Source of the DNA: Treponema sp.
GTDB lineage: Bacteria; Spirochaetota; Spirochaetia; Treponematales; Breznakiellaceae
Assembly (NCBI GenBank): GCA_031268245.1
Contig: JAIRXN010000122.1
Span: 1-32,645 of the forward strand
Length of the DNA stretch: 32,645 nucleotides
Direction: 5' to 3'
In this document: one piece after another, positions 24,672-32,645 of the stretch
Layout of the letters: each line of letters starts with the position of its first letter
Numbering within the stretch: position 1 is the stretch's first letter
Translations under genes and position numbers: made by a program
Notes under the pieces: model-generated
What the model was told of the DNA's origin: nothing
The model's database searches: none
What the model saw: only the letters and a program-made list of their open reading frames with translations

Positions 24672-25289
24672 CTAGACCTTTATCCGGCCGCGGAAACTCC
24701 GGGAGAGCGTAAGGCGGTCGGCATATTCGAGGTCTCCTCCCACGGGGAGGCCCGAGGCAAGGCGGCTGACTTCCACGGGATAATCTTTCAGGATCTTCTG
24801 TAAGTAGAGAGCTGTGGTATCCCCTTCAACAGTGGGATTAAGGGCGAGGATCAGTTCCTCTACGGCGCCTGAACGGATTCTGGAAAGGAGTTGTCCAATA
24901 GAGAGCTTGTCCGGGCCGACACCATCCAGGGGGGCGATAAGGCCGCCCAGTACATGGAAGAGGCCCCTGAATTCGGCAGAAGTACCGTTTCCGAAGGATT
25001 CTTCGATAACCCGTACATCCTGAGCCCTTTCCACCACACAGATAACTGAACTGTCGCGGCCGGGATCGCTGCAGACCGGGCAGGGGTCGGTTTCGGTAAA
25101 ACTGCCGCAGACCGAACAGCGGCGGATGGCTGCGTGGAATCCCGCCAGTTCCTCTGCCAGCATGCGGGCATAGGCCGGATCTGCGTCGAGAATGTAGTAT
25201 GCCATGCGGCCGGCGCTTTTCTTTCCAACGCCGGGCAGCCTTGACAGTAAAGCTACCAGCCGTTCAATAGCATTCCGTGCATCGTTCAT
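24672..25289 (-). CDS. recR: Recombination protein RecR
   Basis: LSRLPGVGKKSAGRMAYYIL; CSVCGSFTETDPCPVCSDPGRD; Toprim VVERAQDVRVIE; YHVLGGLIAPLDGVGP-like FHVLGGLIAPLDGVGP. Confidence 0.95.
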   Translation of the reverse strand: MNDARNAIERLVALLSRLPGVGKKSAGRMAYYILDADPAYARMLAEELAGFHAAIRRCSVCGSFTETDPCPVCSDPGRDSSVICVVERAQDVRVIEESFGNGTSAEFRGLFHVLGGLIAPLDGVGPDKLSIGQLLSRIRSGAVEELILALNPTVEGDTTALYLQKILKDYPVEVSRLASGLPVGGDLEYADRLTLSRSFRGRIKV

Positions 25290-25621
25290 AGGCTTCCCGG
25301 AAAACCGGGCATATTCCCCGGAATACCAAGGCTGCCTGCCATGGCGCCCATTTCACTGTTGATCTCCTCCCGTATTTTTTCCATGGCGCTGTTAAAGGCA
25401 GCCGCAACAAGATCCTGTAGCATTTCAATATTATCGGGATTGACCGCCTCGGGGGCGATTCTTACCGCCTGGATCTCCATCTTACCGTTGATGTCGATCT
25501 CTACCATGCCGCCTCCCACGGAACCGGTGGCGCTGATACCTGCCAGTTTTTCCTGAAAGACATTCATCTGTTCCTTCAGCTTTTGGGCATTGTTAAGAAG
25601 ATCAAAAGGATTAATGTTCAT
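25286..25621 (-). CDS. YbaB/EbfC nucleoid-associated protein
   Basis: 111 aa; MNINPFDLLNNAQKLKEQMNVFQEKLAGISATGSVGGGMVEIDINGKMEIQAVRI...DLVAAAFNSAMEKI; dnaX-ebfC-recR order. Confidence 0.92.
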   Translation of the reverse strand: MNINPFDLLNNAQKLKEQMNVFQEKLAGISATGSVGGGMVEIDINGKMEIQAVRIAPEAVNPDNIEMLQDLVAAAFNSAMEKIREEINSEMGAMAGSLGIPGNMPGFPGSL

Positions 25622-27326
25622 CGGTTCTCCTTGAAACTATGGTGCCTTCAAACATGCGGAGTACACGTTCCGCCTGGGGCGGTATCGCCTGTGTTCTCCC
25701 TGTCTGTGATTCGGCAGAATTACTGTCATGTTCAACGGTATACTCCGTCCCGGATCCGCCCTGCGAAACTGCGCTGTCCGGCGGCGGAAAGCCTTCGCTC
25801 TCTTCGGCTTGCCCGGCGGCAGATTCCGGCCTGACAACATCATCCCAGAGGGGCGGCTCATCATCGGTTTCTTCTTCCTGCCTGTTTCCCCATTCCGGCA
25901 CTGCCGCAATACCGTCTTTTTTCCGGGAAGCCATCAGCCGCTTAAAGCTTTCTGTCAATGCTCCGGGGCGGTCGAAACTTATCGCTCCGCCGTCTGCGGC
26001 TTCCGGCAGGGAAGATTCGGTTTTCCGGGGCCCGGCGGAAGCCCCATTAGCTAAAGGGAGCGGGCCTCCTGTGTCCGCGGCAGCACGGCCGCCGGCAGTA
26101 TTACTGTTGACAGCAGTACTGCTGCCGGGAGGGGTTCCTCCGGAACCCGCGTCTTTCGCATTAAGCGCCCGCCTGGCCTCTTCAAGGGCAGCCAGCATCT
26201 CTGCCGGAGAAACCCAATCCTTGAGACGGCTGAGTCTTGAAACCGCCGTTTCAAGATCAAATCGCGGGGAAAGTGTATAACGGATATCCCGGTAACAGTC
26301 CAGGAGTATTCTGAGGGCTTCCTCAATCCGGGTGGAATCAAGGCTCTCCAGAACCTGTGCGGAGAAACGCTCCTTCCCGGCGCCCAGCAGCGCTTCCCTG
26401 GTAACACCGTTCTTTAAGAGGAGAAGACTCCTGTAATACCCTGCAAGATCTATGATGAACTGTTCAATGGCTATTCCGCCCGAGAGGGCTTCATCGGTCA
26501 GGTTGAAAGCCCCGGACGTATCCCCTGCGGCGCAGGCTTCAGCCAGAGCATTGAGCTTTTCCAGCCCCAGCAGCCCCAGCTTTTCCCGGATAAGGGCGGT
26601 CTTGATATGCCCTTCCGAAAAAGAAACTACCTGATCGAAGAGGGTAAAGGCATCCCGCAGGCTCCCGCCGCTTTCTCTGGCGATCCAGAAGAGGGCTTCT
26701 TCCTCCGCCTCAATGCCCATGCCGCCGCAGATCTGTTTGAGAAGACCCTGAATCGTTTCGATGGGGATCAGCCTGAAGTTGAACTGCTGGCAACGACTCT
26801 TGATCGTGGCCGGCACCTTGTGGATTTCTGTAGTGGCAAAAATAAAGACAATGTAGGAGGGAGGCTCTTCTATGGTTTTGAGCAGGGCATTAAAGGCGTT
26901 GTTGCTGAGCATGTGAACTTCGTCGATGATGTAGACCTTGTAGCGCCCCGCATTGGGAGGAAAGAGAACCTCATCCTTGATCTGCCTTACATCGTTAACC
27001 GATGTATTGCTGGCTCCGTCAATTTCGATAACATCAAGGCTTGTACCCGTCCGGATCTCGGAGCAGGCGGAACATACCCCGCAGGGACTTGCGGTAGGGC
27101 CCTTTTCGCAGTTGAGGGATCGGGCCAGAATACGGGCGGCGCTGGTTTTTCCACAACCCCGGGGCCCCGAAAAGAGGTACGCATGGGCAATCCTGCCCGA
27201 TTCCAGGGAATTTTTGAGTGTGGAAACCACAAACTCCTGACCCGCAAGCTCGTCAAGGCTCTGTGGCCGGTATTTGGTGGCTGTTACTTCATATTTCCCG
27301 CTGCCGGGTAGGACTGCTGTTTCCAT
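25611..27326 (-). CDS. dnaX: DNA polymerase III gamma/tau subunit
   Basis: KYRPQSLDELAGQEFVVSTLKNSL; AYLFSGPRGCGKTSAARILARSLNC; CGVCSAC; IDEVHMLSNNAFNALLKTIEEPPSYIVFIFATTEIHKVPATIKSRCQ. Confidence 0.95.
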   Translation of the reverse strand: METAVLPGSGKYEVTATKYRPQSLDELAGQEFVVSTLKNSLESGRIAHAYLFSGPRGCGKTSAARILARSLNCEKGPTASPCGVCSACSEIRTGTSLDVIEIDGASNTSVNDVRQIKDEVLFPPNAGRYKVYIIDEVHMLSNNAFNALLKTIEEPPSYIVFIFATTEIHKVPATIKSRCQQFNFRLIPIETIQGLLKQICGGMGIEAEEEALFWIARESGGSLRDAFTLFDQVVSFSEGHIKTALIREKLGLLGLEKLNALAEACAAGDTSGAFNLTDEALSGGIAIEQFIIDLAGYYRSLLLLKNGVTREALLGAGKERFSAQVLESLDSTRIEEALRILLDCYRDIRYTLSPRFDLETAVSRLSRLKDWVSPAEMLAALEEARRALNAKDAGSGGTPPGSSTAVNSNTAGGRAAADTGGPLPLANGASAGPRKTESSLPEAADGGAISFDRPGALTESFKRLMASRKKDGIAAVPEWGNRQEEETDDEPPLWDDVVRPESAAGQAEESEGFPPPDSAVSQGGSGTEYTVEHDSNSAESQTGRTQAIPPQAERVLRMFEGTIVSRRTDEH

Positions 27327-27339
27327 ACTGTTCAAAAAT

Positions 27340-27445
27340 CCCGCCGCCAGGATGATCACGGCGCAGGGAACCCTCGCTTACCGTTGCTTCCTTCCGGATC
27401 TGGCGGAGTTGGGCGCAGCCCCCTCGCATGGTTCCTGGCGGCGGG
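27340..27445 (-). ncRNA. ffs: Bacterial small SRP RNA (4.5S type)
   Basis: Minus strand cccgccgccagga...CCAGATCCGGAAGGAAGCAACGG...tcctggcggcggg: conserved SRP domain (GGAAGGAAGCA apical motif) closed by a 13-bp perfect terminal stem. Confidence 0.92.
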
Positions 27446-27489
27446 AATTTTATCATAACAGGATTGAAGAAAAGCCGCTAGCCTGTATC

Positions 27490-28716
27490 ATGATATACAT
27501 GAACTGCTTTATACATGCAGACCTTGACGCATTCTATGCCTCGGTAGAACAGCTCGATCATCCGGAATACCGGGGGAAGCCCGTCATTGTGGGCGGCCTT
27601 CCCGGAGACCGGCGCAGCGTAGTGTCCACCGCCTCCTACGAAGCGAGGGTTTTCGGCGTCCATTCTGCCATGCCCATTGTCCAGGCCTACAAGCTCTGTC
27701 CGGGCGGCATATATCTGCGGGGCAGGATGGCCCGTTACCGGGAAAAATCCGCTGTGGTCATGGAAATTTTTTCGGATTTTTCTTTTAATGTTCAACAGCT
27801 TTCCATAGATGAAGCGTTTTTGGATATCAGCGGCGCCGAACGCGTGCTGGGCCCTCCTGCCGAAGCCGCAAGAAAACTCAAGGAGACGGTACACCAAAAA
27901 ACAGGGCTGACTCTTTCTGTCGGACTTGCCTCCAACAAGTATATTGCAAAGATCGCCTCGGGCATGTCCAAGCCGGACGGCTGTTTTATTATTCCACCCG
28001 GCGGGGAAGAACAGTTTATGCGATCTCTTCCTGTAGGCAAGATCTGGGGAGCGGGAGAAAAAACACAGGAACTGTTCAGGAAACACGGCTTCAAAACAGG
28101 AGAAGATATTTACTGCCTTCCGCTTGACAGTCTTACTGCAATTTTTGGTAATGCATTCGGCAATTTCCTGTATCGTGCCGTCAGGGGGGAAGGAGCGGCA
28201 AGCTTTGATGAAGAACGGGGCAGCCATTCGATGAGCAGCGAACGGACTTTCCCATACGATCTCTATGATGAGTTCACCATAGAGACTGCCCTGTTTGATA
28301 TTTGCCAGAATCTTATGTTCAGGCTTTTAGACCTCCACTGGCAGAGCCGCACGGTTGCCTTAAAAATCCGCTATGAAGATTTTTCCACGGAAAACGCCCG
28401 GGAAACCTTCTCAAGTCCCGTATCAACGATGAATGAACTGTATGAACGTATTCTGGACCTCTTCCGTAAAAAATACAGGGCCGGCAGAGGCATACGTCTG
28501 ATCGGCGCAGGGCTCTTGAACCTTGAAACCGGGCAGGGCGCCCGCCAAAACGAGTTGTTTGATGATGAGGAAGAAAAAGAGAGGCGGCTTGAAGAGGCAA
28601 TCCTCAAAATCAATCATAAATTTCCCGAAGCAGCCCTGAAACGGGGCCGTTCCTGGCTGGCCCAGTCTTCCGCCGCGGCGGGAACACCCAACGCCGGGCC
28701 CGGTATGCAGGATTGA
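27490..28716 (+). CDS. dinB: DNA polymerase IV (Y family); start 27490 or 27499
   Basis: CFIHADLDAFYASVEQLDHPEYRGKPVIVGG; VVSTASYEARVFGVHSAMP; QQLSIDEAFLDISG; LSVGLASNKYIAKIASGMSKPDG; putative clamp motif QNELF near the C-terminus. Confidence 0.94.
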   Translation: MIYMNCFIHADLDAFYASVEQLDHPEYRGKPVIVGGLPGDRRSVVSTASYEARVFGVHSAMPIVQAYKLCPGGIYLRGRMARYREKSAVVMEIFSDFSFNVQQLSIDEAFLDISGAERVLGPPAEAARKLKETVHQKTGLTLSVGLASNKYIAKIASGMSKPDGCFIIPPGGEEQFMRSLPVGKIWGAGEKTQELFRKHGFKTGEDIYCLPLDSLTAIFGNAFGNFLYRAVRGEGAASFDEERGSHSMSSERTFPYDLYDEFTIETALFDICQNLMFRLLDLHWQSRTVALKIRYEDFSTENARETFSSPVSTMNELYERILDLFRKKYRAGRGIRLIGAGLLNLETGQGARQNELFDDEEEKERRLEEAILKINHKFPEAALKRGRSWLAQSSAAAGTPNAGPGMQD

Positions 28717-28750
28717 CAACTCCGTTCATTTGTACTAGAGTAATGGAATA

Positions 28751-29698
28751 ATGAATAACAATTTATTGGAAATATTGAGAATTGGAATATTTTATGATGG
28801 ATACTATTTTTATAAAATAAGTAATTATTATAAGTATGAACATGAAAAAAAATCGCGGATAAGCATAAGCGGTCTCCATGAATTTATACGGAACGAAGTA
28901 GCAAGTCTGACAGATACGGATATGCGCCAGTGTCAGATTATCGATGCGCATTATTTTAAGGGCCGGTCTTCCGCAAGAGAGCTGGGAGAAAAGGTGCAGA
29001 GCGAACGCATTTTTGAAGATATTCTTATGCGGGAAAATATTGTAAGCCACTATCTGCCCCTCCGTTATGGAGATAATAATATTCCCCAGGAGAAGGGGAT
29101 AGACGTATGGCTTGCCCTGGAAGCGTATGAGCTTGCCATTTACAAACATTTTGATATTCTTGTTTTGGTTGCCGGAGACGGGGACTATGTTCCGCTGGTA
29201 CGGAAACTGCATACCCAGGGCACACAGGTTATGTTAATCTGCTGGGATTTTACCTACCACAACGAAAATGGCGACATTGTCGAGACAAAAACTTCCAGAC
29301 AGCTTCTTGATGAAGTGTTTTATCCGGTACAGATGCATCAGAGAATCGATCAAAATGGCAGTGATTTTATTAAAAAATTGTTTGTGTATGACAGAAATAA
29401 TGTTGTATTCCAAAATGCCGAATTCCCAAAAAACGGAATCCTGCCTTTTATTCCGGACGATGAAAAGCCGATGGAATATGAATCCGTCATTTTCAGCATC
29501 AATAAAAACGGCTTTGGTTTTATTAAAGACGACGAAAAAAATAACGTATTCTTCCATTACAGTACCGTTACAAACCGGGAGTATGAAGAACTCCAGGCAG
29601 GCATGCGGGTAAAATACAGTGTGGAAGGGGACGAGGAGCGGAGCAAAAGGGAAGCCGCCCCCCGTTTCCGGGCCTGCAAGGTAACGGTTATCGAATAG
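28751..29698 (+). CDS. NYN (LabA/PIN-like) domain protein with a C-terminal cold-shock-like domain
   Basis: IGIFYDGYYFYKI...KGIDVWLALEAYELAIYKHFDILVLVAGDGDYVPLVRKLHTQGTQVMLICWDF (NYN acidic residues); SVIFSINKNGFGFIKDDEKNNVFFHYSTV (CSD RNP-like motifs). Confidence 0.85.
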   Translation: MNNNLLEILRIGIFYDGYYFYKISNYYKYEHEKKSRISISGLHEFIRNEVASLTDTDMRQCQIIDAHYFKGRSSARELGEKVQSERIFEDILMRENIVSHYLPLRYGDNNIPQEKGIDVWLALEAYELAIYKHFDILVLVAGDGDYVPLVRKLHTQGTQVMLICWDFTYHNENGDIVETKTSRQLLDEVFYPVQMHQRIDQNGSDFIKKLFVYDRNNVVFQNAEFPKNGILPFIPDDEKPMEYESVIFSINKNGFGFIKDDEKNNVFFHYSTVTNREYEELQAGMRVKYSVEGDEERSKREAAPRFRACKVTVIE

Positions 29699-29700
29699 AA

Positions 29701-29724
29701 ATTCCAAAACGAAAATTTTAGAAT
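29701..29724 (+). terminator. Weak AT hairpin after the NYN gene
   Basis: attccaaaa...ttttagaat with one C:A mismatch, directly after stop at 29698. Confidence 0.25.
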
Positions 29725-29814
29725 AACCTCATTTTATCTAAATTTTACCGAATCATAACAAAACGCTAACAACCGAAGAGTAAAAGGAGATATCTCAAGT
29801 TCAAGGAGCGTTTG

Positions 29815-30765
29815 ATGAACGGTTTAAAACTGAAAAATGCGGTAATGGGAATGCTGGTGTTTCTTGCGGTCATCGCGGGAACGGGCAGCCTCTATGCGAG
29901 GGGACAGGGGGCAAAAAGTCCCGCCTCTTCGGCGCCTCCGGGCTGGCCGCAGGAGTTGGTGATGTGCTACCTCCCCAACGAGGCTACCGAGGAATTCGCG
30001 GAGTACCGTAGCGGTGTCCAGAATGACCTCAGCGCCGCCCTGGGGATCAGGGTAACGGAGATCAATGCCGCGGACTATAACGCCGTGGTGGAAGCTATGC
30101 GGACCGGCCATGCGGATATTGCCTCCTTTGGCCCGGTTACTTACGTACAGGCTGTGGAACGGGCAGGGGTGGAAGCGATGGTTATCGTGGCGCCTTTCGG
30201 GGACAAGAGCCAGGCAGGGTATACTTCCAAGATTATCGTGAAGGCCGGGAGCCCCATTAAAACCCTCCAGGATCTCCGGGGGAAGACATTTGCCTTTGTG
30301 GACCCCGCTTCAACTTCGGGCAACTATGTGCCAACCCTGGAACTGATGAATGCCTTCGGCATGACCAACGAGGACTTCCATACCAATGGAAGGTTCTTTT
30401 CTTCCGTCAGCTTTTCCGGGCGGCATCAAAACGGACTCCAGGCAGTGATCAACGGCGATGTTGACGCTGCGCCGGTGGCATCCGACATCCTGGAGGGGGA
30501 ACTCGCATCAGGGAGGGTTAAGGAAAGCGACTTTGTGGTGATCCACCAGTCCCCCATGATCCCCAACGCCCCAATCTCAATTAGAAAGGAACTACCTGCG
30601 GATTTAAAGGTAAAAGTCAAACAGTTCTTCCTGGAGTATAAAAACCCCGACTACTTCCAGTTCATGCTCGGCTGGCCGCCTGAGCGGGAACCGGAATTTG
30701 TGGAAGCCAATGACCGTGACCTGGACTATGTCCGTGACCTGATGGAAAAAGTGATTCCCAAATAA
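29815..30765 (+). CDS. phnD: Phosphonate-type ABC transporter substrate-binding protein (PhnD family)
   Basis: MRTGHADIASFGPVTYVQAVERAGVEAM; GKTFAFVDPASTSGNYVPTLELM; NGLQAVINGDVDAAPVASDI; ggag upstream. Confidence 0.88.
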   Translation: MNGLKLKNAVMGMLVFLAVIAGTGSLYARGQGAKSPASSAPPGWPQELVMCYLPNEATEEFAEYRSGVQNDLSAALGIRVTEINAADYNAVVEAMRTGHADIASFGPVTYVQAVERAGVEAMVIVAPFGDKSQAGYTSKIIVKAGSPIKTLQDLRGKTFAFVDPASTSGNYVPTLELMNAFGMTNEDFHTNGRFFSSVSFSGRHQNGLQAVINGDVDAAPVASDILEGELASGRVKESDFVVIHQSPMIPNAPISIRKELPADLKVKVKQFFLEYKNPDYFQFMLGWPPEREPEFVEANDRDLDYVRDLMEKVIPK

Positions 30766-31544
30766 TGGAATCAGTTATTGCAGTATGGGGTTTAAAAAAA
30801 ATATACCGGGGCTCGGAAAAACCCGCGGTCCGGGATTTGAACCTCACGGTGGAGAGGGGGGAGATGATCGGCGTCATCGGTCCTTCGGGGGCGGGAAAGT
30901 CTACCCTCCTGCGCTGCATCAATCATCTGGTCATCCCAACGGCGGGACGGATCTTTATCGAAGGAGAAGAAATTACCGGCGCTTCTCCGGGTATGGTACG
31001 GAAGCTCCGCCGCCGTCTGGGTATGGTGTTCCAGCACCACAACCTCGTGGCCCGCCTCACAGTGATGCAGAATGTGATGCACGGGAGGCTGGGGTATATG
31101 AACACCATGGACGGTGTTCTGGGCCGCTACAAGGAAGAGGACAAGCGGCGGGCCGTAACCACCCTCGAGCAGACCGGTCTTGGGGACTTCCTCTACCACC
31201 GGGCCGGAGAACTTTCCGGCGGCCAGCGCCAGCGGGTAGGAATTGTCCGGGCCCTGATGCAGGAACCATCGGTTCTGCTCTGCGATGAACCCATCGCCTC
31301 CCTGGATCCCGCCAGCGCCCAGGTGGTGATGGAACTGATCCGGGATGTCTGCCGCCGTCATAAAATCGCCTGTATCGTGAACCTCCACCAGGTCGATGCG
31401 GCCCTGAAATACGCGGACAGGATCATCGGCATGTTTGAGGGGGAGATCGTATACGACGGCCCCACCGCGGAACTTACCGGAACGATGATCGAAAAGATAT
31501 ACGGTAAGCCCATGTCGGAACTTATGATCAGCTCCGAGCGGTAG
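30765..31544 (+). CDS. phnC: Phosphonate-type ABC transporter ATPase (PhnC family)
   Basis: Walker A GPSGAGKST; LSGGQRQRVGIVRALMQEPSVLLCDEPIASLDPASAQ; overlaps phnD stop (TAATG). Confidence 0.93.
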   Translation: MESVIAVWGLKKIYRGSEKPAVRDLNLTVERGEMIGVIGPSGAGKSTLLRCINHLVIPTAGRIFIEGEEITGASPGMVRKLRRRLGMVFQHHNLVARLTVMQNVMHGRLGYMNTMDGVLGRYKEEDKRRAVTTLEQTGLGDFLYHRAGELSGGQRQRVGIVRALMQEPSVLLCDEPIASLDPASAQVVMELIRDVCRRHKIACIVNLHQVDAALKYADRIIGMFEGEIVYDGPTAELTGTMIEKIYGKPMSELMISSER

Positions 31545-31555
31545 GAGATGAACGT

Positions 31556-32389
31556 ATGACAGATCTGCGCGGAACAGAGCTTGTTAAGGAAAGTGGAACG
31601 GCAGGAAAAATGCGCCTGGCATCCCGGGAAAGCCTTCGGGCCTCGGTGGTTTTTTTGATCGTCCTCCTCCTTCTCTTCGGCCTCTCCACAGGCTTTACCC
31701 GGTTTAACCCTGTCGCCGTCCTGTTTTCACAAGGGGAATTCTGGAACTTCATCTTCGCCGATTTTGTTCCTCCGTCTATGGGAAGGCTTGAGTCCCTGTT
31801 CCGGGCGGTGATGCAGACCGCCTACATGGCCCTGGCGGCCACGGGGATCTCGGCGATTGCGGCCTTTTTTCTAAGTTTTCTGGGAACCCCGGCAATAACC
31901 CGTTCGGTTTTGATCAATTCGGCAGTCCGGACCTTTGCTTCGATTCTCCGAAACATTCCTACCCTGGTATGGGCCTTTATTCTGGTCGCGGCCTTCGGCA
32001 TAGGGACCGTGGTAGGCGTCCTGTCCCTGATCATCGGTACTACCGGGTACCTCACCAGGTTTTTCATCGAGATCTTGGATGAGGCCGCTGAGGAAACCAT
32101 GGAACCCCTGCTGGCCGCCGGGGCCCCCATGCCCTCCATTGTAACCCAGTCCCTGCTGCCCGGGGCAATGCCGGGTTTTATCGCATGGATCCTCTACTGC
32201 GTGGAACTGAACATCCGGGCCTCCACGATCCTCGGCATGGTTGGGGCCGGCGGCATCGGACTCCTGCTTATGGGTTACATCAAACAGTTTAACTACGCCG
32301 CAGCGTCTACCGCGATTATCGCCGTGGCGATCATCATCATCGGGGTAAACCTGCTTACCAATTACCTGCGAAAACTGATTATGAGGTGA
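31556..32389 (+). CDS. phnE: Phosphonate-type ABC transporter permease (PhnE family)
   Basis: 277 aa; MQTAYMALAATGISAIAAFFLSFLG; RTFASILRNIPTLVWAFILVAAFGIGTVVGVLSLIIGTTGYLTRFFIEILDEA; GMVGAGGIGLLL. Confidence 0.92.
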   Translation: MTDLRGTELVKESGTAGKMRLASRESLRASVVFLIVLLLLFGLSTGFTRFNPVAVLFSQGEFWNFIFADFVPPSMGRLESLFRAVMQTAYMALAATGISAIAAFFLSFLGTPAITRSVLINSAVRTFASILRNIPTLVWAFILVAAFGIGTVVGVLSLIIGTTGYLTRFFIEILDEAAEETMEPLLAAGAPMPSIVTQSLLPGAMPGFIAWILYCVELNIRASTILGMVGAGGIGLLLMGYIKQFNYAAASTAIIAVAIIIIGVNLLTNYLRKLIMR

Positions 32390-32507
32390 GCTTGTTCCAA
32401 AACCCGGTTAGTTTCGGAACAAGCTCTTGGAAAAACCGGCAAAGGCCCGGTTTTTCCACTAAATTCAAGGTAGCTGTTCCAAAAACTGAAGTTTTGGAAC
32501 AGCCTCA
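32382..32507 (-). repeat. Three-hairpin compound element, copy B, overlapping the phnE stop codon
   Basis: gagcttgttcc...ggaacaagctc (32388-32426); tggaaaaaccgg...ccggtttttcca (32428-32458); gctgttccaaaa...ttttggaacagc (32473-32503); outer tgagg/cctca (32382-32386/32503-32507). Reverse complement aligns with copy A. Confidence 0.85.
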
Positions 32508-32532
32508 GGTAGAAAGCAATATGAAGCGTTCC

Positions 32533-32645
32533 CTAAGCCCTCATCCGGCCGGAAGAACCCCTCTTAATCAGCCTGCCCGGAATGATCACTTCCCTGGGCT
32601 TGCTCTTGTCGTCCGAGAGCATCCTTTTCAGGAGAAAGTCGGCGA
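32533..32645 (-). CDS. C-terminal fragment of a LacI-type transcriptional regulator, truncated by the window edge
   Basis: Minus strand ...ADFLLKRMLSDDKSKPREVIIPGRLIKRGSSGRMRA*; REVIIPxxLIxRGSS is the typical LacI/PBP1 C-terminus. Confidence 0.7.
   Translation of the reverse strand, partial: ADFLLKRMLSDDKSKPREVIIPGRLIKRGSSGRMRA

Noticed and set aside
25611-25930. Possible programmed frameshift in dnaX (AAAAAAG on the minus strand in the SRKKDG region)
   Set aside because: The six As are read AAA AAA G.. in the zero frame, which does not fit the X XXY YYZ phase used for -1 slippage in E. coli dnaX, and no clear flanking stem-loop was identified. The tract is short for transcriptional slippage.
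26607-27311. 234-aa plus-strand ORF opposite dnaX
   Set aside because: Shadow ORF of a confidently identified gene.
27274-27489. N-terminal extension of the dinB ORF (start at 27274)
   Set aside because: It would be antisense to dnaX and the SRP RNA; homologous Pol IV begins at the CFIHADLDAFYASVE region, matching ATG 27490 or 27499.
27486-27495. TATCATGATA palindrome upstream of dinB as a LexA/SOS box
   Set aside because: It does not match a LexA box consensus that I can recognise, and a 10-bp AT-rich palindrome is weak evidence.

Overview
The 32.6-kb window is dense, GC-moderate bacterial chromosome. Its gene content (CFBP-type immunophilin, FlgM, GHKL-HDOD protein, dnaX-ebfC-recR with the SRP RNA) looks spirochaetal, probably a host-associated Treponema; this is inferred from protein families only, as no database was searched. 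Gene order: 5'-truncated beta-helix surface protein; sugar ABC transporter (binding protein plus two permeases, no ATPase); mtnP-mtnA; small membrane protein-lspA; Nif3-like; membrane alpha/beta-hydrolase-like; GHKL-HDOD; degenerate Fe-ADH paralogue-flgM-rsmI; membrane zinc-ribbon protein; PilZ; apbE; cyclophilin-FKBP fusion; large Ala/Pro-rich protein; AraC regulator-GPH symporter-GH2; recR-ebfC-dnaX with ffs; dinB; NYN-cold-shock fusion; phnD-C-E; C-terminus of a LacI-type regulator. The most notable unexplained signal is structured repeat DNA. (1) A three-hairpin element at 13541-13664 (+) is homologous to the reverse complement of 32382-32507; conserved loops and compensatory stem changes point to a fold-conserved family. 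A solo related hairpin sits at 11081-11119. (2) A different three-hairpin, closed-stem structure lies at 19274-19373, directly at a stop codon. (3) A palindromic element sits in frame inside a CDS (18496-18631), reminiscent of Rickettsia palindromic elements. (4) An approximately 133-bp sequence with 8-bp terminal inverted repeats (11122-11254) supplies the stop codon of the Fe-ADH-like gene and encodes a SpoU-like peptide in frame past that stop. (5) A nested long inverted repeat lies at 869-1023.
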